From an uncultured Flavobacteriaceae bacterium (GTDB lineage Bacteria > Bacteroidota > Bacteroidia > Flavobacteriales > Flavobacteriaceae): 58,072 nucleotides of DNA. A program made the translations under genes and the position numbers. Positions within the stretch are counted from its first letter, which is position 1. Each line of letters begins with the position of its first letter. The stretch is taken from the NCBI GenBank assembly GCA_943788095.1, contig CALSOZ010000003.1, positions 1 to 58,072 of the forward strand, read 5' to 3'. Below, piece after piece: positions 11,160 to 20,779 of the stretch. Under the pieces are notes generated by a model. The model saw nothing but the letters and a program-made list of their open reading frames with translations, made no database searches and was not told the origin of the DNA.

Positions 11160-12257
11160 TTATTTTAAATTTTGAATGAATTGATCAAACAAATAAGAAG
11201 AATCGTGTGGCCCAGGACTCGCTTCTGGGTGGTATTGTACCGAAAAACAGTTTTTAGACTTCATAGCAATCCCGGCCACGGTATGGTCGTTTAAATGCAA
11301 ATGAGTGACTTCTAAATCCGCATGCGCTTCAGCTTCTTCTTTATGAACTGCAAACCCATGATTTTGAGACGTGATTTCCCCTTTGCCTGTCACAAGGTTT
11401 TTAACTGGATGGTTGATCCCTCTGTGTCCATTGTGCATTTTATAAGTAGACACGCCATTAGCAAGGGCTATGACTTGGTGTCCTAAGCAAATCCCAAATA
11501 GAGGTAAGTTTTTTTCGATAATGGTTTTAGCCAAGGCTTGTGCTTCTACTAAGGGTTCTGGATCTCCGGGACCATTAGACAAGAAATAACCGTCGGGATT
11601 CCATGCACTCAATTCTTCAAAAGTTGAATTATATGGAAAAACTTTGATGTACACGTCGCGTTTAGCAAAATTTCTTAAAATGTTCTTTTTAACGCCAATA
11701 TCAAGTGCTGCAATTTTATAGGTCGCCGTTTCTTCACCAAAGTAATAAGGTTCTTTAGTGGATACTTTAGAGGCGAGTTCCAGTCCTTCCATTTGAGGGA
11801 TTTCGGCCAATTGTTTTTTGAGACCTTCAACATCATCAACATCGGTTGAGATTACGGCATTCATTGCACCATTGTCGCGAATATAGCTTACCAAGGCTCT
11901 GGTATCGATATCGGAGATCGCAAATAAATTATGGGTGTCAAAAAATTCTTCAAGGGACCCATTCGCATCTACACGGGAGTAATTGTAGCTAAAGTTTTTA
12001 CAAATAAGTCCCGCGATTTTAATAGAATCCGATTCCATCTCCAAATCATTCACTCCATAGTTTCCAATGTGCGGATTGGTTGTGACCATTAGCTGGCCAA
12101 AATAAGAAGGGTCGGTAAAAATTTCTTGATAACCTGTCATTCCGGTATTAAAGCAAACTTCTCCAAAAGCGGTACCTTCTTTCCCTATTGCTTTTCCATA
12201 AAAAATGGTACCATCTGCTAAAATTAAAATGGCTTTTTTTCGTGTTGTATATTTCAT
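11160..12257 (-). CDS. carA: carbamoyl-phosphate synthase small (glutaminase) subunit
   Basis: Supplies ammonia from glutamine for carbamoyl phosphate, used for pyrimidines and arginine. The N-terminal CPSase domain (residues 5-150) has ILADGTIFYGKAIG and NTGMTGYQEIFTDPSY. The C-terminal class I amidotransferase has the nucleophile cysteine in LFGICLGHQ and the His/Glu pair in QYHPEASPGPHDS. The frame extends to 12293, but ATG 12257 (MKYTTRKKAILIL) matches relatives, and the upstream codons run back to within a few bases of the previous gene's terminator. The large subunit carB is not in this window. Confidence 0.96.
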   Translation of the reverse strand: MKYTTRKKAILILADGTIFYGKAIGKEGTAFGEVCFNTGMTGYQEIFTDPSYFGQLMVTTNPHIGNYGVNDLEMESDSIKIAGLICKNFSYNYSRVDANGSLEEFFDTHNLFAISDIDTRALVSYIRDNGAMNAVISTDVDDVEGLKKQLAEIPQMEGLELASKVSTKEPYYFGEETATYKIAALDIGVKKNILRNFAKRDVYIKVFPYNSTFEELSAWNPDGYFLSNGPGDPEPLVEAQALAKTIIEKNLPLFGICLGHQVIALANGVSTYKMHNGHRGINHPVKNLVTGKGEITSQNHGFAVHKEEAEAHADLEVTHLHLNDHTVAGIAMKSKNCFSVQYHPEASPGPHDSSYLFDQFIQNLK

Positions 12258-12299
12258 TTTATTGTAGTCTAATAAAGTTTTGCAAAATTGCATAAAAAA

Positions 12300-12326
12300 A
12301 AGGATAAACTAAAAAAGTTTATCCTT
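12300..12326 (-). terminator. rho-independent terminator after the 12350 gene
   Basis: An 11-bp perfect stem (AAGGATAAACT with AGTTTATCCTT) and a 5-base A loop are followed on the minus strand by seven T. It separates the secreted-protein gene from carA. Confidence 0.9.
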
Positions 12327-12349
12327 AAAATTATAAATGCTTATTAACA

Positions 12350-13027
12350 TTATAGTGTATTATAGTAGTTAAGAATTTTTTGAAGGTTTTTGTCATCTTT
12401 CAAAGACATCCTGTTTTTGGAAACATAGGCCTTAATAAGATTTGATTTGTCATCAAACAGTTTGTAAAATTGCTTTTTCGAAAGCTTGGTTTCAGTGACT
12501 TTATTCCCCTTTTTAAAAAACACTCTCTTGACATCCACATATTTATCTGGTGTAGAAGCCTGTGTCATCGGGTTTTTGACTCCTAGTTTAATCTGTTTAC
12601 CATGATATTTTAATATTTCGATATCGTTTGTGTTTGCAAGGACTTCTAAATAGGACGGCTTCGCATTCATCACATTCGAATATCTTCTAAACTTCATGTT
12701 ACCAAGATTCACTTCTTTAATTGTAGTGTCATTAAACTTGAAAATAGAATCGTTAGAGACTTTAACTACAAACGCATCTGATTTGGTGTCGTAATTTAAT
12801 CCAAGAACAGTAACAACCTTTCCATCAATTCTTGTTAAATAGCCTTTAGAAACCCAATCTTCTAATAAGTAAAAAGTACCTTGAATTTTTGCAGCTGATG
12901 CATTGTTAACAATCCACATTCCACTAGAGTTTGTCGCGGCGGGATCATTCCCAACGGTCGTAAGATCATACTGTGCATGAAGGAGCGTTGATAGAAAGAA
13001 CGCAAAAATTAATTTATAAAATTTCAT
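12350..13027 (-). CDS. secreted protein of unknown function
   Basis: I do not recognise this 225-residue protein. It opens with a clear signal peptide, MKFYKLIFAFFLSTLLHAQ, probably cut after HAQ. The mature part starts YDLTTVGNDPAATNSSGMW and is rich in lysine and beta-prone segments. There are no cysteines, lipobox or known catalytic motif. The C-terminal half contains VDVKRVFFKKGNKVTE and a lysine-rich tail ending NYYNTL, which is not a T9SS sorting domain. It stands between two terminators, after rplQ and before carA, so it is probably its own unit. It is likely periplasmic, since nothing indicates membrane anchoring. Confidence 0.7.
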   Translation of the reverse strand: MKFYKLIFAFFLSTLLHAQYDLTTVGNDPAATNSSGMWIVNNASAAKIQGTFYLLEDWVSKGYLTRIDGKVVTVLGLNYDTKSDAFVVKVSNDSIFKFNDTTIKEVNLGNMKFRRYSNVMNAKPSYLEVLANTNDIEILKYHGKQIKLGVKNPMTQASTPDKYVDVKRVFFKKGNKVTETKLSKKQFYKLFDDKSNLIKAYVSKNRMSLKDDKNLQKILNYYNTL

Positions 13028-13058
13028 AGAAATTATTGGTTGAAAATTAGGTTAAAAA

Positions 13059-13084
13059 AAAGGTAAACTTTTCAGTTTACCTTT
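13059..13084 (-). terminator. rho-independent terminator ending the ribosomal operon
   Basis: An 11-bp stem (AAAGGTAAACT with AGTTTACCTTT) and a 4-base loop precede a T-run on the minus strand. It lies 24 bases after the rplQ stop. Confidence 0.9.
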
Positions 13085-13108
13085 AATATCTTAATAGAAA
13101 ACTAACAT

Positions 13109-13585
13109 TTACTCGTCTTCTTGAGTTTCTGTCGGTTCTACAGCTGGAGCTACTGCTTTTGCAGCACCCCCTTTACGACTTCTACGAGTCGTCTTTTTCT
13201 TTGGTTGTTTATCGGCATTGTAAATTTCGTTGAAATCTACTAATTCGATCATTGCCATATCCGCATTATCACCAAGTCGATTACCAAGTTTGATGATACG
13301 TGTATAACCACCTGGACGATCGCCAATTTTGGCAGCAACATCACCAAACAATTCCGTGATGGATTCTTTTTGTCTTAAACGACTAAAAACAATACGTCTG
13401 TTGTGAGTGGTGTCGTCTTTAGATTTAGTAATTAAAGGCTCCACAAATTGCTTTAAAGCTTTTGCTTTGGCAACAGTTGTATTGATGCGCTTGTGTTCGA
13501 TTAGAGAACACGCCATGTTTGCTAACATTGACTTTCTATGCGCCGTTTTTCTACCTAAATGATTTATTTTTTTTCCGTGTCTCAT
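13109..13585 (-). CDS. rplQ: 50S ribosomal protein L17
   Basis: Large-subunit protein near the tunnel exit. The conserved N-terminus [20 protein letters not shown] is followed by [13 protein letters not shown] and the DRPGGYTRI motif. At 158 residues it is longer than the roughly 125-residue E. coli form. The extra C-terminal tail, from about residue 125, is lysine/arginine and then alanine/glutamate rich, as in other Bacteroidota. It is the last gene of the supercluster, followed by a terminator. Confidence 0.97.
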   Translation of the reverse strand: MRHGKKINHLGRKTAHRKSMLANMACSLIEHKRINTTVAKAKALKQFVEPLITKSKDDTTHNRRIVFSRLRQKESITELFGDVAAKIGDRPGGYTRIIKLGNRLGDNADMAMIELVDFNEIYNADKQPKKKTTRRSRKGGAAKAVAPAVEPTETQEDE

Positions 13586-13647
13586 GACATTTTCTTTTAT
13601 ACCTTATCTTGCATCAACTCGTTTAAGAGGCGCAAATTATAAAGTAA

Positions 13648-14640
13648 TTAATCTTTATCTAATTTGTATTTACTTAAGTCCATTCCAAAGCTAAGGCCTT
13701 TTACATTGACTAACTCTTCAAGTTCAGTTAATGATTTTTTACCAAAGTTTCTAAACTTCATTAAATCGTTTTTATTGAAAGATACTAAGTCACCTAATGT
13801 ATCCACTTCTGCTGCTTTTAAACAATTAAGCGCCCGAACTGAAAGGTCCATATCAATTAATTTTGTTTTAAGCAACTGACGCATGTGAAGTGACTCTTCA
13901 TCATAAGTTTCAGTTTGCGCAATCTCATCCGCTTCTAAAGTGATACGCTCATCGGAGAATAACATGAAGTGGTGAATTAAGATTTTTGCTGCTTGTGTTA
14001 AGGCATCTTGAGGGCTGATAGAACCGTCTGTCTGGATTTCGAAAACTAATTTTTCGTAATCTGTTTTTTGTTCTACACGAAAGTTCTCAACGCTGTATTT
14101 AACATTTTTTATGGGTGTATAGATCGAATCTGTAAAGATCGTTCCAACCGCTGCTGATGCTTTTTTATTTTCCTCAGCTGGCACATATCCACGACCTTTT
14201 TCTAGGGTCAGTTCCATGTTGATCGTCACTTTAGGGTCTAAATTACAGATCACTAAATCTGAATTTAAAACTTGAAACCCAGAAATAAATTTCTGAAAGT
14301 CTCCAGCCGTTATTTGATCTTGACCAGAAATTGAGATTGAAACAGACTCATTGTCTACTTCATCAATTTGACGCTTAAAACGAACTTGTTTTAAATTCAA
14401 AATAATTTCGGTTACATCTTCAACAACACCAGGAATGGTAGAAAACTCATGTTCTACACTATCCATTTTGACTGAAGTGATTGCAAAACCTTCTAAGGAA
14501 GATAATAACACTCTACGTAATGCATTTCCAACTGTTAATCCGTAACCTGGTTCTAGCGGTCTGAATTCGAATTTGCCTTCGAAATCAGTAGAATCAATCA
14601 TGATTACTTTGTCGGGTTTCTGAAAATTTAATATTGCCAT
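13648..14640 (-). CDS. rpoA: RNA polymerase alpha subunit
   Basis: Scaffold of RNA polymerase assembly, 330 residues. The N-terminal dimerisation domain shows [20 protein letters not shown] followed by VLLSSLEG. The C-terminal domain for DNA and activator contact runs from about 250, with [20 protein letters not shown] and [14 protein letters not shown]. It follows rpsD and precedes rplQ, the usual alpha-operon order. Confidence 0.98.
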   Translation of the reverse strand: MAILNFQKPDKVIMIDSTDFEGKFEFRPLEPGYGLTVGNALRRVLLSSLEGFAITSVKMDSVEHEFSTIPGVVEDVTEIILNLKQVRFKRQIDEVDNESVSISISGQDQITAGDFQKFISGFQVLNSDLVICNLDPKVTINMELTLEKGRGYVPAEENKKASAAVGTIFTDSIYTPIKNVKYSVENFRVEQKTDYEKLVFEIQTDGSISPQDALTQAAKILIHHFMLFSDERITLEADEIAQTETYDEESLHMRQLLKTKLIDMDLSVRALNCLKAAEVDTLGDLVSFNKNDLMKFRNFGKKSLTELEELVNVKGLSFGMDLSKYKLDKD

Positions 14641-14735
14641 AATTGTCTTCGTTTTAATTGTTATTTAGTTGCGCGATTTATAAGTTTGAAGACCACTAGT
14701 AAATCCTTTGGCTAAATACCAATATGATTAATTTA

Positions 14736-15341
14736 TTATTTAGAGTAAAGTTCAACGATAAATTGCTCGTTGATTTGTTCTGGAATTTGAATTCTTTCAG
14801 GAATAGCAACGTATGTACCAGACTTTGTGTCATTATTCCAAGTCATCCACTCATATACTGCAGAAGAATTTGACAATGCAGATTCAATTGTTTCTAAGGA
14901 TTTAGACTTTTCTCTAACAGCAACCACATCGCCAGGCTTTAAAGAGTAAGAAGGGATATTTACAATACCACCATTTACTGTAATGTGTCTGTGTGAGACT
15001 AATTGTCTTGCACCACTTCTAGAACGAGATAATCCCATTCTAAAAACGACGTTATCTAATCTAGATTCACATAATTGTAAAAGCACTTCACCGGTAATAC
15101 CTTGAGAAGCCGTTGCTTTTTTAAACATGTTTCTGAATTGCTTTTCTAATACACCATAAGTGTATTTCGCCTTTTGCTTCTCCATAAGTTGGATTGCATA
15201 TTCAGATTTTTTACCACGGCGTCTGTTATTTCCGTGTTGTCCTGGAGGGTAGTTTCTTTTTTCAAAAGATTTATCTTCTCCGAAGATTGCTACGCCAAAC
15301 TTACGGGCGATTTTAGTTTTAGGACCAGTATATCTTGCCAT
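14736..15341 (-). CDS. rpsD: 30S ribosomal protein S4
   Basis: Primary 16S rRNA-binding protein of 201 residues. The N-terminus [16 protein letters not shown] and the YPPGQHG stretch are typical, and the S4 RNA-binding domain covers about residues 92-155 ([20 protein letters not shown], then [12 protein letters not shown]). The N-terminal zinc cysteines found in some bacteria are absent. In E. coli S4 represses this operon; whether it does so here cannot be seen. Confidence 0.97.
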   Translation of the reverse strand: MARYTGPKTKIARKFGVAIFGEDKSFEKRNYPPGQHGNNRRRGKKSEYAIQLMEKQKAKYTYGVLEKQFRNMFKKATASQGITGEVLLQLCESRLDNVVFRMGLSRSRSGARQLVSHRHITVNGGIVNIPSYSLKPGDVVAVREKSKSLETIESALSNSSAVYEWMTWNNDTKSGTYVAIPERIQIPEQINEQFIVELYSK

Positions 15342-15430
15342 TTTGTTTTGTTTTTGAGAGTGATTGTGAATTAAGGTCTTAAGCTTATCCTTCGACAGTC
15401 GTTGATCTCTCGTTTATACTATTAAAATTA

Positions 15431-15814
15431 TTAAACTCTTCTTCGTTTTGGAGGTCTACATCCATTGTGAGGCGTTGGAGTTACATCAATGATTTCAGTA
15501 ACTTCAATACCGCTGTTGTGTAAAGAACGTATTGCAGACTCTCTACCATTTCCAGGTCCTTTTACGTATACTTTCACTTTCTTAAGACCTGCTTCTTTTG
15601 CAGGGCCGGAAGCGTCCTCTGCTGCTAATTGTGCAGCGTAAGGTGTATTCTTTTTAGAACCTCTAAAACCCATTTTTCCAGCTGATGACCATGAGATCAC
15701 GTCGCCTTTTTTATTGGTTAATGAGATGATAATGTTATTAAAAGAAGCAGTTACGTGTGCTTCTCCCGTAGATTCTACGATAACTTTACGTTTTTTAGTA
15801 CTTGACTTTGCCAT
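15431..15814 (-). CDS. rpsK: 30S ribosomal protein S11
   Basis: Platform protein of the small subunit, 127 residues. The family pattern is clear: [49 protein letters not shown] and the C-terminal [18 protein letters not shown]. It lies 11 bases after rpsM. Confidence 0.97.
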   Translation of the reverse strand: MAKSSTKKRKVIVESTGEAHVTASFNNIIISLTNKKGDVISWSSAGKMGFRGSKKNTPYAAQLAAEDASGPAKEAGLKKVKVYVKGPGNGRESAIRSLHNSGIEVTEIIDVTPTPHNGCRPPKRRRV

Positions 15815-15825
15815 ATTACTAATTA

Positions 15826-16200
15826 TTATTTAGTTACTTTTTTCTTGTTAGCAACTGTTTTTCTTCTACCTTTTCTAGTTCTTGAATTGTTCTTCGTACG
15901 TTGTCCACGCAAAGGAAGACCCGCTCTGTGGCGAATTCCTCTGTAGCAACCAATATCCATTAAACGTTTAATGTTTAATTGAATTTCGGAACGAAGTTCT
16001 CCTTCAATTTTAAAAGTTCCAACGGCATCACGAATATTCCCGATTTCTTCATCGGTCCAGTCGGACACTTTAGTACTTTCATCAACTTTTGCTTCTGCTA
16101 AAATTTCTTTAGCTCTACTTCTACCTATTCCATAGATATAAGTTAAAGAGATTACTCCTCTTTTTTGTTTTGGGATGTCTACCCCTGCAATTCTAGCCAT
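15826..16200 (-). CDS. rpsM: 30S ribosomal protein S13
   Basis: Head protein contacting tRNA and L5, 124 residues. Begins [20 protein letters not shown] and [14 protein letters not shown]. The C-terminal [20 protein letters not shown] reaches the decoding region. It is three codons downstream of rpmJ, in normal order. Confidence 0.97.
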   Translation of the reverse strand: MARIAGVDIPKQKRGVISLTYIYGIGRSRAKEILAEAKVDESTKVSDWTDEEIGNIRDAVGTFKIEGELRSEIQLNIKRLMDIGCYRGIRHRAGLPLRGQRTKNNSRTRKGRRKTVANKKKVTK

Positions 16201-16202
16201 AA

Positions 16203-16319
16203 TTAACCTTGTCTTTGTTTGAACCTAGGATTCTTTTTGTTTATCACGTAAAGTCTACCTTTTCTACGCACGATTTTACAATCTGCGCTTCTCTTTTTTA
16301 CTGATGCTCTTACTTTCAT
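16203..16319 (-). CDS. rpmJ: 50S ribosomal protein L36
   Basis: A 38-residue protein, short enough to be missed by length filters. It starts [20 protein letters not shown] and ends [12 protein letters not shown]. In the zinc form of L36 the metal is held by three Cys and one His. Here only Cys14 remains; the other positions are Ser11, Asn27 and Arg32, so this is a zinc-independent variant. It sits between infA and rpsM, as expected. Confidence 0.95.
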   Translation of the reverse strand: MKVRASVKKRSADCKIVRRKGRLYVINKKNPRFKQRQG

Positions 16320-16331
16320 CTTTACTTCTTG

Positions 16332-16547
16332 TTAGTATCTATAAGTTATTCTTGCCTTAGATAAATCGTAAGGACTCATTTCTAATTTTACTTTATCACC
16401 TGGTAATAATTTGATATAGTGCATACGCATCTTACCAGAGATATGGGCGGTCACAACGTGACCATTTTCTAATTCTACTCGGAACATCGCATTTGATAAT
16501 GCTTCGATGATACTTCCGTCTTGTTCTATTGCTGCTTGTTTTGCCAT
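16332..16547 (-). CDS. infA: translation initiation factor IF-1
   Basis: Binds the ribosomal A site during initiation; 71 residues, full length. The OB-fold carries [20 protein letters not shown], the loop [20 protein letters not shown] and [19 protein letters not shown]. It sits 15 bases after secY and 12 bases before rpmJ. Confidence 0.97.
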   Translation of the reverse strand: MAKQAAIEQDGSIIEALSNAMFRVELENGHVVTAHISGKMRMHYIKLLPGDKVKLEMSPYDLSKARITYRY

Positions 16548-16562
16548 GTATTTATATTGAGC

Positions 16563-17918
16563 CTATTGAACTGCTTTTCTATTTTTACCTGTTTTCATCA
16601 AGCCATCATAGTGTTTATTCAACAAGTATGAATTTACTTGCTGCATAGTGTCGATTGCAACTCCCACCATAATTAATAATGAAGTTCCTCCAAAGAATAA
16701 TGCCCATCCTGGTTGGATATCCATCAGTCGAACTATAATCGCTGGAAACACAGCAATTAGAGCTAGAAACATAGAACCCGGTAGGGTGATTTGTGACATT
16801 ATTTTGTCGAGATATTCTGAGGTTTCCGAGCCAGGTCGAATTCCAGGAATAAACCCTCCACTTCGTTTTAAATCATCGGCCATCTTATTTGTTGGTACCG
16901 TAATTGCTGTATAGAAATAGGTAAAAATGATGATTAATAATGCAAATAAAATATTGTACCATAATCCAAACATACTATTTCCACCAAAATTTGCTACGAG
17001 CCATTGTCCAACTAAAGAGTCTTTCATAATATCAAGTCCTCCTAATAACCCTGGTACAAACATAATTGCTTGTGCAAAGATAATTGGCATCACTCCAGAA
17101 GCATTAAGCTTCAAAGGAATGTATTGTCTCGACCCCATGATGTTTTTCTCATAACCACCAGAAGCTGTTCGTCTTGCATATTGAACCGCTATTTTCCGCA
17201 CAGCCATCACTAACATGACAGAGGCTAAGATAATGACAAACCATATGACAAGTTCGATTAGTATTTTAATTAAACCCCCTTGAGATTGATTCACTGCTGA
17301 ATCAAATTCTTGAGCGAATGATAAAGGCATGGTTGCAATAATACCAACCATTATTAATAAAGAGATTCCGTTCCCAATTCCTTTATCTGTAATCTTTTCT
17401 CCTAACCACATCGCAAATACACACCCAGTAACTAGGATGACTATTGACGAGAAGTAAAACACGCCACCTTGACCTAACGTAAATGCTGCAGTCCCTCCCA
17501 TTAGAGCAGGAAGACTTGCTAGGTATGCTGGCGCTTGTACCAAACAAATACCAATTGTTAACCAACGTGTAATTTGAGTGATTTTCTTTTGACCACTTGC
17601 CCCTTCTTTTTGAAGTTTTTGCAAATACGGTATCGCGATACCCATCAACTGGACTACAATAGAAGCAGAGATATAAGGCATAATTCCTAAGGCGAAAACA
17701 GATGCTTTTGCAAATGCGCCACCAGTAAATGCATTTAAGAGTCCAAGAAGTCCAGAATCAGTTTTAGATGCCAATGATCCTAACTGTGATGCGTCGATTC
17801 CTGGAAGCACCACTTGTGCTCCAAAACGATATACTAGTAACAGACCTAAAGTTAGAAGAATTCTATCTTTAAGTTCTGTAATTTTCCAAACGTTTTTTAA
17901 TGTCTCTATAAATTTCAT
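16563..17918 (-). CDS. secY: preprotein translocase subunit SecY
   Basis: Channel of the Sec translocon, 451 residues with ten predicted membrane helices. Typical parts include the N-terminal FIETLKNVWKITELKDRIL, the plug-region NAFTGGAFAKASVFALGIMP, YISASIVVQL and the cytoplasmic loop RSGGFIPGIRPGSETSEYLD. It lies between rplO and infA, the normal spc-operon position. Confidence 0.98.
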   Translation of the reverse strand: MKFIETLKNVWKITELKDRILLTLGLLLVYRFGAQVVLPGIDASQLGSLASKTDSGLLGLLNAFTGGAFAKASVFALGIMPYISASIVVQLMGIAIPYLQKLQKEGASGQKKITQITRWLTIGICLVQAPAYLASLPALMGGTAAFTLGQGGVFYFSSIVILVTGCVFAMWLGEKITDKGIGNGISLLIMVGIIATMPLSFAQEFDSAVNQSQGGLIKILIELVIWFVIILASVMLVMAVRKIAVQYARRTASGGYEKNIMGSRQYIPLKLNASGVMPIIFAQAIMFVPGLLGGLDIMKDSLVGQWLVANFGGNSMFGLWYNILFALLIIIFTYFYTAITVPTNKMADDLKRSGGFIPGIRPGSETSEYLDKIMSQITLPGSMFLALIAVFPAIIVRLMDIQPGWALFFGGTSLLIMVGVAIDTMQQVNSYLLNKHYDGLMKTGKNRKAVQ

Positions 17919-17930
17919 CTTATGGGGTTA

Positions 17931-18383
17931 TTATAGTGATACAACTTCACCTCCAGCAGCTTCGATAGCCGCTTTTGCTGTTGCTGTGAATTTATGAGCT
18001 GAAACTTTTAACTTAGCTTTTAACTCGCCTCTTCCTAGAATTTTAATCAACTCGTGTTTACGACCTAAACGTAATTCAACGATTGTTTCAAAATCTAATT
18101 CAGAACCAATTTTCTTTTCGTCTACTAACAGTTGAAGCGTATCAAGGTTAATTCCTTGGTAATCTTTACGGTTAATATTGGTGAAACCAAACTTAGGTAC
18201 ACGTCTTTGAAGTGGCATTTGCCCACCTTCAAAACCTACTTTTTTAGAGTAACCAGAACGAGACTTTGCGCCTTTGTGACCACGAGTTGCCGTACCACCT
18301 TTACCAGAACCTTGTCCTCTACCGACTCTTTTACCTTGACTTTTAACTGAACCTGCAGCAGGTTGTAAATTACTTAAATTCAT
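17931..18383 (-). CDS. rplO: 50S ribosomal protein L15
   Basis: Late-assembly large-subunit protein of 150 residues. The N-terminus MNLSNLQPAAGSVKSQGKRV is followed by the glycine-rich GRGQGSGKGGTATRGHKGAK and the motif FEGGQMPLQRRVPKFGF. It ends EAAGGEVVSL and is 12 bases upstream of secY. Confidence 0.97.
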   Translation of the reverse strand: MNLSNLQPAAGSVKSQGKRVGRGQGSGKGGTATRGHKGAKSRSGYSKKVGFEGGQMPLQRRVPKFGFTNINRKDYQGINLDTLQLLVDEKKIGSELDFETIVELRLGRKHELIKILGRGELKAKLKVSAHKFTATAKAAIEAAGGEVVSL

Positions 18384-18396
18384 TTTTCAGTATATT

Positions 18397-18576
18397 TTAA
18401 GCTTCTTGTACAGAAACTAAATGTTTTACTTTATTGACCATTCCTAAAATATTAGGTGTCGCCTCATGTTCTATCGTTTGACCAATCTTTTTAAGACCGA
18501 GCGCTAATAATGTACGCTTTTGTCTCTGTGTGCGATTGATCGCACTTTTTTCTTTTGTTACTTTTATCTTAGCCAT
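18397..18576 (-). CDS. rpmD: 50S ribosomal protein L30
   Basis: A 59-residue protein, just under common length filters. It begins MAKIKVTKEKSAINRTQRQK and contains TLLALGLKKIGQTIEHEATP, the L30 signature, ending LVSVQEA. It sits between rpsE and rplO with 12-13 base gaps on either side, as in other spc operons. Confidence 0.95.
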   Translation of the reverse strand: MAKIKVTKEKSAINRTQRQKRTLLALGLKKIGQTIEHEATPNILGMVNKVKHLVSVQEA

Positions 18577-18588
18577 TGTGTCTTAATA

Positions 18589-19113
18589 TTATCCGTTAAA
18601 AACTTGTGCAAGAGAAATACCTCTCTCACGTGCAATTGACTTCGCGTCTCTTAGTTGAAGTAAGGCATCAAACGTTGCTTTTACTACATTGTGAGCATTT
18701 GAAGATCCTTGAGATTTAGATAAAACATCATGAACCCCAACGGCTTCTAAAACTGTTCTTACAGCTCCACCAGCAATTACTCCTGTACCAGGTGCTGCAG
18801 GAATAATATTTACTCTTGCGCCACCAAACTTACCTTTTTGTTCGTGCGGTAAGGTTCCTTTGATTAAAGGAATTCTCACTAAGTTTTTCTTAGCATCTTC
18901 CACTCCTTTAGCAATTGCACTAGCCACATCTTTAGATTTCCCTAATCCGTGTCCTACCACTCCTGCTTCGTCTCCTACAACAACAATTGCAGAAAAGCCA
19001 AATGCTCTACCACCTTTTGTTACTTTAGTAACTCTTTGTACGCCTACCAAACGGTCTTTTAACTCCAATCCACTTGGTTTTACTAGCTCTGCACTTTTGT
19101 ATTTTTGATACAT
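18589..19113 (-). CDS. rpsE: 30S ribosomal protein S5
   Basis: Decoding-fidelity protein of the small subunit, 174 residues. The N-terminal double-stranded RNA-binding fold has [20 protein letters not shown] and [20 protein letters not shown]. The C-terminal part shows [20 protein letters not shown] and [17 protein letters not shown]. It follows rplR by 7 bases. Confidence 0.97.
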   Translation of the reverse strand: MYQKYKSAELVKPSGLELKDRLVGVQRVTKVTKGGRAFGFSAIVVVGDEAGVVGHGLGKSKDVASAIAKGVEDAKKNLVRIPLIKGTLPHEQKGKFGGARVNIIPAAPGTGVIAGGAVRTVLEAVGVHDVLSKSQGSSNAHNVVKATFDALLQLRDAKSIARERGISLAQVFNG

Positions 19114-19120
19114 AATTTTC

Positions 19121-19477
19121 TTAGAATTTAAGTCCTGCTTCTCTAGCGCCTTCCGCTAATGATTTTACTCTACCATGATATAAATAACCACCTCTATCAA
19201 AAGTGATGTTTTCAACACCTGCTTTTAGTGCTTTAGCTGCTACTGATTTCCCAACTAACGTTGCGATTTCTACTTTAGAGCCCGAAGCTGAACTGATGTC
19301 TTTATCTCTTGAAGATGCTGCACTAATGGTTACACCAGTCACGTCATCTATTAATTGAGCATAAATTTCTTTATTACTTCTAAAAACAGCTAATCGAGGC
19401 TGAGACGCTGTCCCAGATACAATTTTACGTATTCTGTTTTTAATTCTTTGTCTTCTATCGTTTTTTGATAATGCCAT
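19121..19477 (-). CDS. rplR: 50S ribosomal protein L18
   Basis: Binds 5S rRNA. It has 118 residues, with a basic N-terminus ([18 protein letters not shown]) and the family core [19 protein letters not shown] and [20 protein letters not shown]. It ends EAGLKF, as in most bacteria. Confidence 0.97.
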   Translation of the reverse strand: MALSKNDRRQRIKNRIRKIVSGTASQPRLAVFRSNKEIYAQLIDDVTGVTISAASSRDKDISSASGSKVEIATLVGKSVAAKALKAGVENITFDRGGYLYHGRVKSLAEGAREAGLKF

Positions 19478-19487
19478 AACTTATTTA

Positions 19488-20030
19488 TTAAGCTGATTTA
19501 CCTGCTTTTCTTCTTAATACTTCGCCTACAAACTTAATTCCTTTTCCTTTGTATGGCTCAGGCGCTCTGAAACCACGGATTTTAGCAGCGACTTGTCCAA
19601 CAAGTTGTTTGTCGTGCGAGGTTAATTTGATAATTGGATTTTTTCCTTTATCTGAAACCGTTTCCACTTTTACTTCTGGAGCGATGTTCAAAATAATATT
19701 GTGAGAAAATCCTAGAGCCAAATCAAGCTTTTGACCTTGATTAGAGGCTCTATACCCAACTCCTACAAGTTCTAATTCTTTAGACCATCCAGTTGTAACA
19801 CCTTGGATCATGTTAAAAATTAGGGCTCTATAGAGGCCGTGCTTGGCTTTGTGATCTTTATGATCGGATGGACGTTCTAAATAAACAACACCATCTTCTA
19901 TTTTTATACTGACAGCAGAGAATTCTTGAGTTAGTTCCCCTAATTTACCTTTAACCGTTATAAGGTTGTCGGTAATATCTAAGGTTACACCTTCTGGAAT
20001 CGTTACTGGATTATTTCCTATTCTTGACAT
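19488..20030 (-). CDS. rplF: 50S ribosomal protein L6
   Basis: Two-domain 23S rRNA-binding protein of 180 residues. Begins MSRIGNNPVTIPEGVTLDI. The second domain carries LELVGVGYRASNQGQKLDLA, and the C-terminal signature PEPYKGKGIKFVGEVLRRKA is intact. Confidence 0.97.
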   Translation of the reverse strand: MSRIGNNPVTIPEGVTLDITDNLITVKGKLGELTQEFSAVSIKIEDGVVYLERPSDHKDHKAKHGLYRALIFNMIQGVTTGWSKELELVGVGYRASNQGQKLDLALGFSHNIILNIAPEVKVETVSDKGKNPIIKLTSHDKQLVGQVAAKIRGFRAPEPYKGKGIKFVGEVLRRKAGKSA

Positions 20031-20048
20031 TTCTTAAAATCTTTAAAA

Positions 20049-20447
20049 TTAGTAAACGTAACACAATACTTCGCCACCAACATTTTCTCTTTGAGCTTGT
20101 TTGCCTGTCATCACTCCGCGAGAAGTAGAAACAATTGCAATTCCAAGACCGTTAAGAATACGTGGATGATCGCTAGATCCTGAATATTTACGTAAACCTG
20201 GTTTACTTATTCTTTGGATTTTTTTGATTACAGGCTCTTTGGTGTCTTTGTTATACTTAAGCGCTATTTTTATAGTGCCTTGTACAGTAGAATCATCAAA
20301 CTTGTAACTTAAAACATATCCTTGTTGGAATAATATTTTGGTGATTTCTTTCTTTAAATTAGACGCAGGAATCTCAACGACTCTGTGATTTGCACGGACT
20401 GCATTTCTAATTCTTGTTAAATAATCCGCTATTGGATCTGTATACAT
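20049..20447 (-). CDS. rpsH: 30S ribosomal protein S8
   Basis: Binds the central domain of 16S rRNA; 132 residues. Begins MYTDPIADYLTRIRNAVRAN and ends with the conserved GLGIAIVSTSRGVMTGKQAQ and GGEVLCYVY. In E. coli S8 represses the spc operon; no equivalent target could be recognised here. Confidence 0.97.
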   Translation of the reverse strand: MYTDPIADYLTRIRNAVRANHRVVEIPASNLKKEITKILFQQGYVLSYKFDDSTVQGTIKIALKYNKDTKEPVIKKIQRISKPGLRKYSGSSDHPRILNGLGIAIVSTSRGVMTGKQAQRENVGGEVLCYVY

Positions 20448-20506
20448 AGTGTATTAATTTGCGGTCTTGGTTTTCTACTATTAGAACCTTAGACCCATTT
20501 ATAATT

Positions 20507-20776
20507 TTACCAACTTGCTTTTCTAACGCCTGGTATTAACCCATTGTTAGCCATTTCTCTAAACATAACTCTTGAGAGTCCAAACTGACGCATATATCCT
20601 TTTGGACGACCCGTTAGTTTACATCTGTTGTGCATACGTATTGGTGATGCATTTACAGGTAGTTTTTGTAAGCCTTGATAATCGCCTGCTTCCTTTAACG
20701 CTTTACGTTTCTCAGCATATTTAGCAACTACTTTTGCTCTTTTAACCTCACGGGCTTTCATTGATTCTTTAGCCAT
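20507..20776 (-). CDS. rpsN: 30S ribosomal protein S14, long zinc-free form
   Basis: Small-subunit head protein of 89 residues. This is the longer form without the CxxC zinc knuckle. Visible motifs are [20 protein letters not shown] and [20 protein letters not shown]. It lies three bases downstream of rplE. Confidence 0.97.
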   Translation of the reverse strand: MAKESMKAREVKRAKVVAKYAEKRKALKEAGDYQGLQKLPVNASPIRMHNRCKLTGRPKGYMRQFGLSRVMFREMANNGLIPGVRKASW

Positions 20777-20779
20777 AGC

